Part shown: one piece after another, positions 24,596 to 35,177 of the stretch
Numbering within the stretch: the first letter of the stretch is position 1
How the letters are laid out: the number at the start of each line of letters is the position of its first letter
DNA from: Pseudomonas graminis
Lineage (GTDB): Bacteria; Pseudomonadota; Gammaproteobacteria; Pseudomonadales; Pseudomonadaceae
Reading direction: 5' to 3'
Length of the DNA: 64,000 nt
NCBI RefSeq assembly: GCF_001705435.1
Contig: NZ_MDEN01000066.1
Location: 186,001 to 250,000 of the forward strand
Notes under the pieces: generated by a model
What the model saw: the letters and a program-made list of their open reading frames with translations, nothing else
The model's database searches: none
What the model was told of the DNA's origin: nothing
Made by a program: the position numbers and the translations under genes

Positions 24596-26281
24596 CTAAA
24601 AACCGTTGATGCCTTCGTCCTTCAGCTGCCTGCTTAGGGCCTGCACTTGCGGGTCTTGAAAAAATGCATGTAACTGCTTCGCCCGTCCCGAGCCAATGCT
24701 GGGTTCGGCCTGCCATTCCATGACGCTTCGCGAGGCCAGCGCTGCCCACGAATCACCCAGATCAACGCCCGTGGCCGGCGGTAAACCGATGGCTTTGAGC
24801 CACACGACAAAGGGCTTATCGCGTGCAGCCTGAAAACTTGCCAGCAGTTTAGCGCTGCTGCGCTCGCCCATGCCGGGAATGTTAGCAAGCCGTGCACCAT
24901 CGAGGGTCAGCCAGCCCAACAAACCCTTTAATTGCCCTGCCTGAATCAACTTATCCCACGTGCCCGGCCCTACGCCGCTGAGCGCCAACCCCTTCTTCCC
25001 ACCCAGCCATTTCAACCGTTCGCGGAACTGGCTTTCGCAGCCCTCGACCGGCTGCCAGCAACTCAGCGAATGATAATCCTCAGCGCGCGGAACGCTCAGC
25101 GGCGCCCGCTCGACGCTTCGCGACACCACCTCATCCAGCCGCGGAATCGTCAGCCCGGCCAGGCTGATTGCGACCTGATCCCCAGGCCGAATGTCTATCT
25201 CCTGCCAACGCTTGAACGAACCGACGCTGATGCGATTGATCATGCGGTCATCCAGGCGCACCGGTTCGACATCCAGAACGGGCGTGATCTTGCCGCTGCG
25301 CCCAACGTTGAAATGAACCTTGCGCACCTCGGCCAGCGCCCGCGCAAACGGGTACTTCCACGCCGCGATCCAGTAAGGCGCTTTCGCCTGCCAGCGCTCG
25401 GCTGACGGACGCTCGCCCTGCCGCATAACCACGCCATCGGTGGCAAACGGCAGCGGCGAACGGTACCAGTGCTCTCGCCAGTTTTTCGCCTGAATGAAAC
25501 CCTCCAACGGCTCACTGAAGCGCGCGCTGTCCTCGAAACCCATGGCCCTGAGCCCTGCCAATCGCTCGGTCATGTCCGACGGACCTTCTGGCCAGTCCCA
25601 GACGAACAGCCCGATATTCGCGCCTTCCTGTTCGCTGATCGCGTGACGCGCCAGCAGCCCGGCCACTTTGCTGCGAGCGTTCAGACTGCCGGCGTCCGCC
25701 TGAACGTGATCTGTCAGCTTCCAATACAACTCGCCCTGGAGGATCACGGTCTTTTCCCACGCGAGATGGCGAGGGATCGCCTCGATCTGGTGGGCATGTC
25801 CGGTCCAGTCCTGACCGAAAACCCCGTCGCCCCGGCTGATAGCGCTCACCAGTTTCCCGTCGACATACACCAGCGTGACCGCCACGCCGTCCACTTTTGG
25901 CTGAATCCACAGATCGCTTCGGTCTTTGAGCCACGCCTGAACGGCGGCCTCGCCCGGCAATTTCGTCAGGCCGGTGTGCGGGATGGGATGTGCAGCGGGA
26001 CCGCGCGCGGTTTTCAGCGGATTGGAGTGCGACGCCGAAGTGGCGGCGAAACAACTGCGCAGATCGGCGAGTCGCTGAACGGATTGGTCGTACAACTCAT
26101 CGGCCACCAGAGACACGCCTTGGCGGTGATAGCTGTCGTCCCATTGGGTGATCTGGGTTTGCAGCGAAAGGATCTCGCTTCGGGCTTTGGCCGGTGGCCA
26201 GTCGGGGCATGTTTGCGCGTTTGCATGGATGGCCAGAAGAGGCAGTGCACAGAGGACCAGTGCGCGAAGGGAGAGCAGCAT
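24596..26281 (-). CDS. ligB: NAD-dependent DNA ligase LigB
   Basis: A 561-residue LigB-type ligase. The nucleotidyl lysine is Lys129 in WIQPKVDGVAV (KxDG). Later blocks are GDGVFGQDWTGH, TDGVVMRQ, KYPFARALAEVRKVHFNVGR and a helix-hairpin-helix stretch LANIPGMGERSSAKLL. It seals nicks in duplex DNA using NAD. It lacks the BRCT domain and zinc-finger region of LigA. Unusually the N-terminus (LSLRALVLCALPLLAIHANA) looks like a cleavable signal peptide, a known oddity of this family. The next gene downstream, DUF1090, starts 60 bp after the stop. Confidence 0.95.
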   Translation of the reverse strand: MLLSLRALVLCALPLLAIHANAQTCPDWPPAKARSEILSLQTQITQWDDSYHRQGVSLVADELYDQSVQRLADLRSCFAATSASHSNPLKTARGPAAHPIPHTGLTKLPGEAAVQAWLKDRSDLWIQPKVDGVAVTLVYVDGKLVSAISRGDGVFGQDWTGHAHQIEAIPRHLAWEKTVILQGELYWKLTDHVQADAGSLNARSKVAGLLARHAISEQEGANIGLFVWDWPEGPSDMTERLAGLRAMGFEDSARFSEPLEGFIQAKNWREHWYRSPLPFATDGVVMRQGERPSAERWQAKAPYWIAAWKYPFARALAEVRKVHFNVGRSGKITPVLDVEPVRLDDRMINRISVGSFKRWQEIDIRPGDQVAISLAGLTIPRLDEVVSRSVERAPLSVPRAEDYHSLSCWQPVEGCESQFRERLKWLGGKKGLALSGVGPGTWDKLIQAGQLKGLLGWLTLDGARLANIPGMGERSSAKLLASFQAARDKPFVVWLKAIGLPPATGVDLGDSWAALASRSVMEWQAEPSIGSGRAKQLHAFFQDPQVQALSRQLKDEGINGF

Positions 26282-26471
26282 CGGAGCGTCCTTGCCGGGG
26301 GAGGGACTGCAAGGCTAGGTTTTCCCGATGGGTGTTTCATCGCGCCTTGGTTACCGCGTTTGTCTCGTACCGATACAGCCAGCCCCTCATTCCCCGCCCA
26401 ACTGTGCCTTGAGCCGCGCGCCCACGAGTGCAAAATGATGTTTCATCCCGGCAACTGGAAGAGACACTGCC

Positions 26472-27092
26472 ATGGACCTGTCGACCCTTGCTGTATTCAT
26501 CCCCGCCTGTTTCGCCCTGAACATGGCGCCGGGCCCGAATAACCTGCTCTCCATCAGCAATGCGTCGCGCTACGGATTTATCAGTGCCTGTTCGGGCGGC
26601 ATTGGTCGGTTGCTGGCATTCGCGATCATGATCGCGCTGGCAGCGGTTGGGCTTACAGCGGTGCTGCATACATCCGAGTGGCTGTTTCATACGATCAAGA
26701 TTGTGGGGGCGGCGTATCTGTTCTATCTGGCGTTACAACTGTGGCGAGCGCCATGCGAGGCGCACGATATCGAAGCCGGCGCGCAGGCCGGAGTGACGAG
26801 GCTGGCGCGCCAGGAGTTTCTGGTCGCCATCGGCAATCCCAAAGCCATTCTGTTGTTTACGGCGTTCCTGCCGCAGTTTGTGGATCGTTCCGGCGTGGTC
26901 ACCACTCAGTTCGCACAACTGGGGGCGATGTTTCTGGTGCTGGAATGTATCGCCATCGCGCTGTACTGCTGGATGGGGGGGCATGCGCGTCGGTTGTTTG
27001 CCCAGCCCAGTGGCAAGCGGCTGTTCAATCGGGGGTGTGCGGGGTTGTTGGCGAGTGCGGCTTCGTTTTTATTGGTGGCGCGGCGGGGTTAA
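26472..27092 (+). CDS. LysE/RhtB-family amino-acid exporter
   Basis: A 206-residue membrane protein with about six hydrophobic segments. The family signature FALNMAPGPNNLLSISNASR lies at residues 14-33, and QEFLVAIGNPKAILLFTAFLPQF at about 117-139 is the second LysE block. Such proteins export amino acids, homoserine lactones or toxic analogues. It converges on the downstream TcA-like gene with 90 bp between. No functional link with the toxin genes is evident. Confidence 0.92.
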   Translation: MDLSTLAVFIPACFALNMAPGPNNLLSISNASRYGFISACSGGIGRLLAFAIMIALAAVGLTAVLHTSEWLFHTIKIVGAAYLFYLALQLWRAPCEAHDIEAGAQAGVTRLARQEFLVAIGNPKAILLFTAFLPQFVDRSGVVTTQFAQLGAMFLVLECIAIALYCWMGGHARRLFAQPSGKRLFNRGCAGLLASAASFLLVARRG

Positions 27093-27097
27093 TACGT

Positions 27098-27123
27098 ATT
27101 CAGCCCACGGAGGTGGGCTGAAT
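27098..27123. terminator. Perfect 11-bp hairpin between lysE-like and TcA-like genes
   Basis: Arms ATTCAGCCCAC and GTGGGCTGAAT around GGAG. It lies just 6 bp after the lysE-type stop codon and 60 bp beyond the TcA-like stop codon. There is no T run, so bidirectional termination is plausible but not typical. Confidence 0.6.
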
Positions 27124-27182
27124 CCAGGTAATCGTCGAAGGCCATGAAATGATCATGACCCCCGACGTGGCGCTTGTTGCGG

Positions 27183-30100
27183 TTACGGCTTGCCTCGCAG
27201 CGTTTTAACCTTGTCAGTGAAGTCTTTACCGCCGTCTACTGCGGTGTAGACCATATGAAGCTGGATGCTCTTAACGAGCGCCTTATCCTCGTTGACCAAT
27301 GACTTGACGAATTGCTCGTCAGGAAAGCTCAGCTGCCAGCGCGATATCGCACCGGTGCCCTCGAATGGCAAATACCGGCCATCGTGGAACATCAGTTCAT
27401 ATACCCAATCCCCTGGCCCAAAACCCAATCCGTCATCTGCGACGCCTGACGACAGGGCAATCTGCTGCTGGGCCCGCAGATTCCGCTTCACGCTGATGGG
27501 GGGCTTGAGGACCTTTTCGTAGAGGTAGCTTGCTCCTTCCTCGGTAGGGTCGATCAACGTCGTGCTGTCAATTTGCGTAAGAATCGCGCTGACCTCCTTC
27601 ATCGCCTCGCTCGCGTCGGAAGCCATCACAAAGGAAACTGACACGTGTTTGATTTGGCGCAGATAGTGGCCAGGGTAATTACTGTCGAAGGCAGCGGACT
27701 TTATCTGGCATGTAAGAGGCGTGTTGTGTACAGCCTTGAGCTTGTTGATCTCATCTGGGCCCTTGGCCTCCCATATATTGATCGTTTTCTTGATGGTCAG
27801 CCGCCGCTCATTGCTCTGCAGGTAGGCATTTTCCATCTCCTGCAAATCGACCAGCAGCGATTCGCCCGCCAGCATGCCTTTGTACGAATCAATCCAAGCG
27901 GTGGTTTTAACGAAAGCAGGTCGTTTGTAATCCCCGATTTCATAACGCCAGGCAGCTTCTGCGCTCAGGCACAGCGACAAAACTGCGTCATAGGCAGGGG
28001 CGTAGAGCAACTCCTGGCGAGCGACGAGCCAGTTGTAGATAGGGATGATGGTGAAGCCGGTGGTCATGGCGACGTAAGCTTCTTCGAGGTTTCTGCGGTT
28101 GGCGCGGGCTTCATCGAGGGAGATAGTTGCCGCGTTGAGCTCAATGTTGGTTTCTTTAAGCTGGAGGTCGATGGATTGGATTTCCAGTTCGGCTTGTTTG
28201 CGTTCAAACTGCCATCCGGTCGCGCGGCGCTCGTAGCCAGATTCAACAAGCAATTTATCAGCAACATATAGCGTCGCCTTACCGGCAATCTGGGCGGCGT
28301 CGGATACTGTGTCGATAGTTTTGGAAGGCTCGTTTCCCCCCACCGCCATCCCGTAGATGGTCGGTACTGCTGCTTTGATAAGACTTGCAAGAATCTTTGG
28401 GGGGATCGAACAGTTCTGAAGCGCGGCAGCCGTCCACTGCAGTGCGGTGGCAGCTTCCTCCATAGGGGAGCGCCCGACATCGATAAGCTTGCCATAATGA
28501 TCTCTTCTGAACACCGCCGCCTGCTTGCTCAAAAGCAACGTGTTTTTTTTCGCTTTGACCGAGCTGATCGACTCCTGCTTGAGCTTGAGGGTGAAATCGG
28601 AAATTCTGATTTCCTGCTGTTTCAGCAATACGGAAAGCGTAGTGTTGAACTCATCCTCCATCAGTTTCATGTAATGCCGGCCCATGTCCTGAAGTTGCTG
28701 CACCGCGGCGCGGGCCATGGGAATCAACTGCCTGAACCGGTAGGCCGGAACCTGCATGCGGTCGCTGTTGTAGGTGCTGATGAGATGCCCAATTCCGCGT
28801 TGCCCGAACCCGAATGGATCTGCGCCTTCTGCGCGCCAATCCATCACCGGCAGCAGTTTTCCATCGATAGTGAGGCCGTGACGCAAGTTGAACAGGCGAT
28901 GCTCGATTACTTTCCGTGCTTCAATGACACGCTCATTGATAGGCGTACGGAAGGCCGAGCCCTTCAATGTGCTCAGCGCGGTAGGCTCCCAACGCGACAC
29001 GGCCGTGCGCTCTGGTAACGGCCCGACCAGCTTCAGCGCTTTTTGATAGCTGAGCCAGGCGTGATTGAGCGTGCTGGGGGTAAGTTGACGGTAAAAATGG
29101 TCGCCCTGGCGCTGCCAGTTTTCCACCATCGAAAGAAACACCGCCTGCCGGTTATACCGCGACAGAATGAAGGCTCTGGTCGTGGGGGTCACCACCTTTT
29201 GCAACTCTGAAGTACCCGATCCCACCTCAGCCAGTGGGCGGGTGTTCCAAAAAGGGGGACGCTGTTTTTCGTCCACGATCGTGCGGAACGGGTCAAATAG
29301 ATATTCGGTGAACCAGCGTTCTGCTTCGTCAAATTGCTGCTGCTCGCTCAAGCGTGTCGCAACAAGATTCGGCAGATGGAGGAATAACTCTCGAAAATAA
29401 ATGCCATTGGCGCCGTGGAAATCAACAGAAGGGTTGCGAATGTCGGGATCAATGGTGGGTTCTTTGAGTAACTGCGCGTCCCACTCCAACGCCCGCTCTA
29501 CACTACGCGATGCTCTGGAAACAAGTTGCTTGCCGAACAGCGTGTTGAGGCGAATGACGTTGGTTGGAAATATGGGGGGATGATTGGCAACTTTATTCAG
29601 GTTGAGATATTGGGCCTGTTGCTCGTTGCGCTTGATTGAGATGTCCCATGTTTCATCTTTACTGATAGCGCTCACCTTGTAGGTGACGAAAACATTATTC
29701 CCGGGATTGCCTGCCTCACACAGTGCGAATACGTAGTCTCCCTCTTCTGTCCAGGAATAATCATGGCTTATAGAAGATTTGCCATCAGCAATCACGTTTT
29801 CTTCGGATAATTTGGTGAACGACGTTGCGTTGGGAGCTTTGGCGTAGAGTCTTAGCCTGATATTCATGATCGAGTCTGGATCGAACTGGATATCACGTAT
29901 TGGGAAGGAGTCTAGGAACTTTTTGCTATGCTGTGTATCTTCATATACCGTAATCCTGAAGCTTTCTTCAAGTAAGAGTGAGGGTTTATTAATAGTAAAT
30001 ACGGTGTCGACAAACATGAACTCGTGATTCTGCCCGTCTATGTTGACTGAATAACCCATGCTCAAACCCAGTTTGTAGAAAGGAACTGCACCACTAGAAT

Positions 30101-33100
30101 TCAAGGTGCAGGCTCCACCTTTATCGGCTGTTATATTGTCGCCCCACATGTTTACTTCGATTTCTTCCTGTTTTGTGATGACTCTCACTCTTATTTTGAC
30201 AGACTTGATAATTAGACCTGATCTGTTTGCGATGACTCTTAGGTATCTATTTTTAAGGTTTAATGTTTTAAGTTTGTCCGCAATTAGTGTTGCCTCAATT
30301 GACGCTACAGCGTTGAGGTTGCTGTATGCATAACTATTTTTAGCGGCTGTGCTCGTATATGAATCATCGGTATAGGCGACAAACTTTACCTTCGACCCGT
30401 AGGATGAATTGAATGTCTCAGCCGCTTTTTTATACCAAGGTGCATTGATCTGGTCAGTCGCCGCATAGTACCAGAAAGGAATTTTTACCAGCAGCGGAGG
30501 TACGTCGCTAGGGGGCTTTTTGTTTGCTGGCTGATCCACTTTGCTGAGAATTTTTTTGACGTCATCTGTCATGCTTTCCTTGTCGTACGTGTTAAGTCTA
30601 TGGGGCGACGAGACTACCGATTCGTCGTATTTATCCAAGTCATATGCTAACGTATCGTGGATGGCCTCCTTAAAAGTCACCGTAATTTCGTCACCGTTGT
30701 AGGGATGCTGAATTTTTGTGATGTCGTTGTAGGAGTTGTATATCGTTTTGCTAAGTTTGCCTGCGCTGCTGTCGTCTAGAATCTTTGTATTTATAAGTAA
30801 AAGATCCCGCGATTGAGTAAAGTAGTCTCTGCCAGCTACTCCGTATGGTGCATCAGATTTTGAGTCCTGAGCGCAGTTGTACAGCATTACTGTTAACCAT
30901 GGGTCACGAGCCCGCTCTCCTTCAATGTTAACCAGCGCAATAAGCCCAGGTTGGTACGTATCATCCTTAAGGTATGGGTTCGGGATTTTTGGTTTGATTT
31001 TCGCTGTGCTCGATTCGTCGTCAATCAGGTCATCAAGCCGTTTGCCATCTTTCGCACCGTCCAGACTCATCCATTCATTGGGTGTCGACCAAAAACCATC
31101 GCTTTGCTTATAAATGTATTGAACGCTCAATTTCTTGAATTTGGTGGGCGTCTGGTTTTTCTCATCGGAGCTGGGAAGCCCTACCGTCCCGCGCTCAACC
31201 CAAAAGACATAAGGGCGCCCTTCGATCATAACCGGCCGGATCGTGTCACACGCGTATTTTTCATTATCTACGGTATAGCGGTTTTGAGTGATCTGACCTG
31301 TGGGCGTCACCGCGATCTTCTCCCATTCCGTCCAGGCCAAGGGGCTAAGACGTTCTTTGTCATCGCGCAGCGCCATGTCTACGGACCGCCAGTAATACTC
31401 AGGAGGGGAGGCGTTGGTTTTGCCGATAAAGTGATAGGTATCATTTTTAGGATCAACACCGTCCAGGTAGCCGCTAACGATTTGCAAATTGCTGGTCTGC
31501 TCAAACTTTGTGAGATAGGTGGTAATTGCTGTTTGCAATAATGCAGGATCAAGCTTGCCTTGATTAAGCTCTACCTCCAGTGATTGAAAGGCCGCCGTTT
31601 TATTTGGTCGATTAGCGTAGTAAATCATGTTCTCTGGATGGTTGATCTGGGTTCGCCAGATTTTCCATAGCCCATATTCAGAAGCGAACTGCCTCCACGC
31701 GGTCGATAGGTCTTCCGGAATAGTGCTGTTCAGGTACCCTGGTTCCAGCCGTGCGTACAACTTATGCAGGTAATGCTGCAGGCTCGCAGTGTGTTGTATG
31801 GCAATACTGGAGCGGACGACGGAGCTCACTAAAATATCAGTGAGGAAATAACTGGACAGGTCATCCATCGAATGAATGTTGGTTTTGGCAGCTGCGTTGG
31901 ACTTTGCCCAATGGCCTATCAGGTAACCGGCCAGCGCATCACGCCAGGTTTCTTGCAAACGCGACTGAACCGGGATCAACTCGTCTTCCGCACATACCCC
32001 GAGGAGTTGGTTCGCGCTGCTTCGGTAGTCATCAAATGTTGAGGTGCTGTCGAGCCAGTACAGCGCTAACACCGATCGGCACGATAAGTTTGTAAGTTTG
32101 CACAGTCGTTGCGTTCTGAGTGCGTAGTCAATATCGCTTATGGAGCTTGTGCTGTAGTCGGCTGATTCAGGGGTGGCCTTGGCTTCTTCAGACGCCAGTG
32201 TTTCGGGGTCATGTAACTTGAGCGTCAGGCGTGTAGGATTAGTTTGGTATTTCACCAGTTCTTCCCACATATTAGGCTTTACGTCTGGCAGGTATTGGCT
32301 CGCGAACACTTTGAGCGGCGCAGGGTTGTCGACCATGAACTGCTTGAATTTGTCGTATATTCCGCGTTGAGTGTCGCCCTCCGAACCTACGTCGCTCGTC
32401 CTGTTCTCCAGCATGTACATCAAGAGCAACGTGCCCAGTGACCCTTTCTCCCTTATTTCCCAGCGGTCGTAGAGTTTTTTCTCAGCGGGGGTGAGCAACT
32501 TTATAAAGTCATCGAAGGTGACGACAGGCTTGATCGATTGTTCTTGTGCGAAATTCTGTTTCACGTCTTTCAATGAAGACATGAATGAAAATGTTTCGCC
32601 TTGTAGCCATCCCATCAGTTTTCCCAATTGCCGGGCGGAGGCAAGCACCGCTTTAGGATCGTCGGGTTTGGGGATGTCGGTAAAAAAGCTCAGTGCATCC
32701 TTTTCTTCGAAGCCGTTCTCTTCGCACTTCAATACCCAGTCGTGGTAATGCCCCAGCTGGTAGCACAAGTCGAGATTCAAGACGGGGAGCGGCTTCGAGC
32801 CCTTTTTGCTGTTGAGCGTCGCGCTTTCCAGCGCAAACCATTGGGGTTTGTCCAAGAGCGCAGTCAAGCCTGCTGGGCTTAATTTGAGATGCTTGATCAC
32901 CTGAGCGTGGTGAGCGAGATTGCTCCAGACAGTGACGTCCAAACCTTTCTCGGGGGCAGCGCTGCCTTCAGCTGTACTGGGTTCAGCTTCCAGAATCCCA
33001 GCGAGTAAATCATGACGTGAAACGTTGACCCAGCGTAACAATGGCAGAGCATGCTCAGGCTTGAGCGTCAGGCCTTCGTTAGATTTGCCAAATGCTGTGC

Positions 33101-35141
33101 CGAGGATGTGCTTAACAACATCGTCTTGGGCGATAACCGCGTTTTGAATCAACGATTCCAAATTGGCAGCAATATCGAGCTGGTCGGCTTTGGGGATGAG
33201 AAGACCGGTTGTGCTTGTGATCTTGCCGTCGAGCAATTCAGTTAACTTGCTGACGAGGGTCTCGGATGCATCAAGGACGAACGGAGTAATCAGACCTCGG
33301 CGATCGATGTACGTGGAAAACATTTCCAGCCAAGATCCGGACGCAACGGTTACTCCTGGGCCCGCCGCGTGTGAGAGTTGCGACTCATTCACCAATGACG
33401 ATTTGATCTTGGGAATGGCATCCAGAGCGGAACGTTCGATCCGCGCATCAAGACCGTAAAACGCTTTAAGGCTCGCGGGTATATCTGCAGGGTGTGGAGT
33501 GAGCCATGTCAGGAGCGAGGCGGCGGATATGCGTTTTTCACGCAACCAAGTCTCCAGATTGGCCAAGCCCACCAAGACATCAAGAATGTCGAGCTGGTCG
33601 TCATTGGTTGCAATGATAGGTTTACCCGCCAATTGGGCCATCACATGGGGATTGGCGGTATTGAGCAATGCGATGAGGCTCGCCCCTTCATTCATGTCCA
33701 ACCGCAGGAGCCGGGGCAAGCGGGTAAGTCGATACAATGACGAGAAGAATCCCAACGTCAGTGCTGGTTTCTTTAATCGCAAGGTCCGGGTTATCTGGCT
33801 CAGGTAGGCGTTGGCTATATTTTCTTCAACTGAGAACGCACGACAGAGCTCTGCAATCACTGCGTTAGGGGCGCCTCTCTCCACGCTTACTTCCACCGGC
33901 AGCTCAAACTCGGTTTCGTTGAGCACCAGTGGTGCGTCGATGTCCGCCAGCCTGCCCGCCCCAGGACCATCGAGAACCCGGTCGAGGAATGGCTCGGTTT
34001 CACCCACGGCGTATGGCGTCACTTCGTTAATCAGCGCTGCGAACTGTTCTGCAGTAATCTGGTATTCGTCACGAAGGTGTAGAAATACACCCAATGCTCT
34101 AAGCGTGTTTTCTGTGAGGTGAAAATCTTTTTTCTGGCCTTCTGAGCGCAACGCGGCCATGACCAGAAGATCGACCTCAGCGAAGGGTATTTTCAGCGCG
34201 TGTTGCAGGTGGATGATTTTGTGGATGCGCCCGAAGTGATCTGCATTGGCACCTTTGACGCGCAACGCGATGCCTGCTCCGCTCAATGTGTCCTGTAGCG
34301 AAAGAGCAGGGGCTGTTGCGTTATTGATGAATGTTGCGCCAAATATATGGCCCGCAATGGGAATGTTGATTTTTCCGCCGGGCGAGTAGGAATTCGACTG
34401 TTTGACCGTAGTAAATGCTTCTTGGCCGTCGTCTGCAACGCCAGATGTGGCCAGCAAATCGAGCACATCCTCGGGTTTCAACCCCGTTTGCCGGGCAAGA
34501 AATTCGACACTGCTCAGTTGTTCCAGCGCTTCCTGTGCGGCGCCTTTTACACCGTAACGTTGGAGCAAGAAGTCGGCGCCGTTGCTCGCGCTTTCGTCTA
34601 GCAACAATGCTTGTAGGGTGGGACTGAATCCAGTGGCTTTGCGCATAATGTTACGCAATTGAGCGGTTCTCAAGTTCCCGTAAGCAAAATTGGGATAGCC
34701 ATAATCAGTCTGTTGCAAAAGATTGAATAGAGAGCATCTTTTAACGCCCAGTACTGCCTTGATTTGCTCAAGCGGGTGATGAAAAGGTAGCTGGACAGGG
34801 TACTGCGCAGCGGCGATTTGCTCCGCCAGATTTTTCTTGTCTCCCACGTAGATCTTTGCTTGCCGAGTCATGGCCTCAATTACGAGGGTAAGTAAAGGTA
34901 CCTGGGTTTCCAGACTGGCCTCATCAAGCACTCGCTCCCCGATATCAGGACGTCGTTCGCCGAGTGTAATCTGAGTAGCAGCATCGCCTTTCGCTTCCAG
35001 GCTAAGCGCTTGCTGATATAGCGTGTGGAGATATGAGAACGGACCGTTATTGGCTTCCAGTGCATCGGATGAGCATCTATCGGCAACTTGTTCAGGGAAC
35101 ATTTTTCCGTAGACCGCAGAGGTGGTGGTGTAGTCATCCAT
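27183..35141 (-). CDS. Tc-toxin A-subunit-like protein (downstream copy, 2652 aa)
   Basis: A giant protein with the architecture of Tc-toxin TcA subunits. The VRP1-like N-terminal region starts MDDYTTTSAVYGKMFPEQVA. A neuraminidase-like segment lies near residues 1290-1350 (IRPVMIEGRPYVFWVE, SVQYIYKQSDGFW). A divergent beta-rich AT-richer segment covers about 1495-1755. The helical pore core follows from about 1865 (RLNTLFGKQLVSRASRS onward) with coiled-coil stretches. A TcA-type C-terminus includes DGRYLPFEGTGAISRW near 2590-2605. Start 35141 has AGGAA 7 bases upstream; the frame is open 42 codons further. No TcB or TcC gene is adjacent. Known TcA proteins form pentameric translocation channels. 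Whether this one kills insects, other eukaryotes or has another role is inference. Confidence 0.9.
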   Translation of the reverse strand: MDDYTTTSAVYGKMFPEQVADRCSSDALEANNGPFSYLHTLYQQALSLEAKGDAATQITLGERRPDIGERVLDEASLETQVPLLTLVIEAMTRQAKIYVGDKKNLAEQIAAAQYPVQLPFHHPLEQIKAVLGVKRCSLFNLLQQTDYGYPNFAYGNLRTAQLRNIMRKATGFSPTLQALLLDESASNGADFLLQRYGVKGAAQEALEQLSSVEFLARQTGLKPEDVLDLLATSGVADDGQEAFTTVKQSNSYSPGGKINIPIAGHIFGATFINNATAPALSLQDTLSGAGIALRVKGANADHFGRIHKIIHLQHALKIPFAEVDLLVMAALRSEGQKKDFHLTENTLRALGVFLHLRDEYQITAEQFAALINEVTPYAVGETEPFLDRVLDGPGAGRLADIDAPLVLNETEFELPVEVSVERGAPNAVIAELCRAFSVEENIANAYLSQITRTLRLKKPALTLGFFSSLYRLTRLPRLLRLDMNEGASLIALLNTANPHVMAQLAGKPIIATNDDQLDILDVLVGLANLETWLREKRISAASLLTWLTPHPADIPASLKAFYGLDARIERSALDAIPKIKSSLVNESQLSHAAGPGVTVASGSWLEMFSTYIDRRGLITPFVLDASETLVSKLTELLDGKITSTTGLLIPKADQLDIAANLESLIQNAVIAQDDVVKHILGTAFGKSNEGLTLKPEHALPLLRWVNVSRHDLLAGILEAEPSTAEGSAAPEKGLDVTVWSNLAHHAQVIKHLKLSPAGLTALLDKPQWFALESATLNSKKGSKPLPVLNLDLCYQLGHYHDWVLKCEENGFEEKDALSFFTDIPKPDDPKAVLASARQLGKLMGWLQGETFSFMSSLKDVKQNFAQEQSIKPVVTFDDFIKLLTPAEKKLYDRWEIREKGSLGTLLLMYMLENRTSDVGSEGDTQRGIYDKFKQFMVDNPAPLKVFASQYLPDVKPNMWEELVKYQTNPTRLTLKLHDPETLASEEAKATPESADYSTSSISDIDYALRTQRLCKLTNLSCRSVLALYWLDSTSTFDDYRSSANQLLGVCAEDELIPVQSRLQETWRDALAGYLIGHWAKSNAAAKTNIHSMDDLSSYFLTDILVSSVVRSSIAIQHTASLQHYLHKLYARLEPGYLNSTIPEDLSTAWRQFASEYGLWKIWRTQINHPENMIYYANRPNKTAAFQSLEVELNQGKLDPALLQTAITTYLTKFEQTSNLQIVSGYLDGVDPKNDTYHFIGKTNASPPEYYWRSVDMALRDDKERLSPLAWTEWEKIAVTPTGQITQNRYTVDNEKYACDTIRPVMIEGRPYVFWVERGTVGLPSSDEKNQTPTKFKKLSVQYIYKQSDGFWSTPNEWMSLDGAKDGKRLDDLIDDESSTAKIKPKIPNPYLKDDTYQPGLIALVNIEGERARDPWLTVMLYNCAQDSKSDAPYGVAGRDYFTQSRDLLLINTKILDDSSAGKLSKTIYNSYNDITKIQHPYNGDEITVTFKEAIHDTLAYDLDKYDESVVSSPHRLNTYDKESMTDDVKKILSKVDQPANKKPPSDVPPLLVKIPFWYYAATDQINAPWYKKAAETFNSSYGSKVKFVAYTDDSYTSTAAKNSYAYSNLNAVASIEATLIADKLKTLNLKNRYLRVIANRSGLIIKSVKIRVRVITKQEEIEVNMWGDNITADKGGACTLNSSGAVPFYKLGLSMGYSVNIDGQNHEFMFVDTVFTINKPSLLLEESFRITVYEDTQHSKKFLDSFPIRDIQFDPDSIMNIRLRLYAKAPNATSFTKLSEENVIADGKSSISHDYSWTEEGDYVFALCEAGNPGNNVFVTYKVSAISKDETWDISIKRNEQQAQYLNLNKVANHPPIFPTNVIRLNTLFGKQLVSRASRSVERALEWDAQLLKEPTIDPDIRNPSVDFHGANGIYFRELFLHLPNLVATRLSEQQQFDEAERWFTEYLFDPFRTIVDEKQRPPFWNTRPLAEVGSGTSELQKVVTPTTRAFILSRYNRQAVFLSMVENWQRQGDHFYRQLTPSTLNHAWLSYQKALKLVGPLPERTAVSRWEPTALSTLKGSAFRTPINERVIEARKVIEHRLFNLRHGLTIDGKLLPVMDWRAEGADPFGFGQRGIGHLISTYNSDRMQVPAYRFRQLIPMARAAVQQLQDMGRHYMKLMEDEFNTTLSVLLKQQEIRISDFTLKLKQESISSVKAKKNTLLLSKQAAVFRRDHYGKLIDVGRSPMEEAATALQWTAAALQNCSIPPKILASLIKAAVPTIYGMAVGGNEPSKTIDTVSDAAQIAGKATLYVADKLLVESGYERRATGWQFERKQAELEIQSIDLQLKETNIELNAATISLDEARANRRNLEEAYVAMTTGFTIIPIYNWLVARQELLYAPAYDAVLSLCLSAEAAWRYEIGDYKRPAFVKTTAWIDSYKGMLAGESLLVDLQEMENAYLQSNERRLTIKKTINIWEAKGPDEINKLKAVHNTPLTCQIKSAAFDSNYPGHYLRQIKHVSVSFVMASDASEAMKEVSAILTQIDSTTLIDPTEEGASYLYEKVLKPPISVKRNLRAQQQIALSSGVADDGLGFGPGDWVYELMFHDGRYLPFEGTGAISRWQLSFPDEQFVKSLVNEDKALVKSIQLHMVYTAVDGGKDFTDKVKTLRGKP

Positions 35142-35177
35142 GATCAAATTCCTGTTTTCGTTGGCGGTGCTGCTGGG

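Noticed and set aside
24596..24749. An upstream start for DUF1090 at 24749
   Set aside because: That extension overlaps the end of ligB and removes the signal peptide; the ATG at 24536 has a strong AGGAG.
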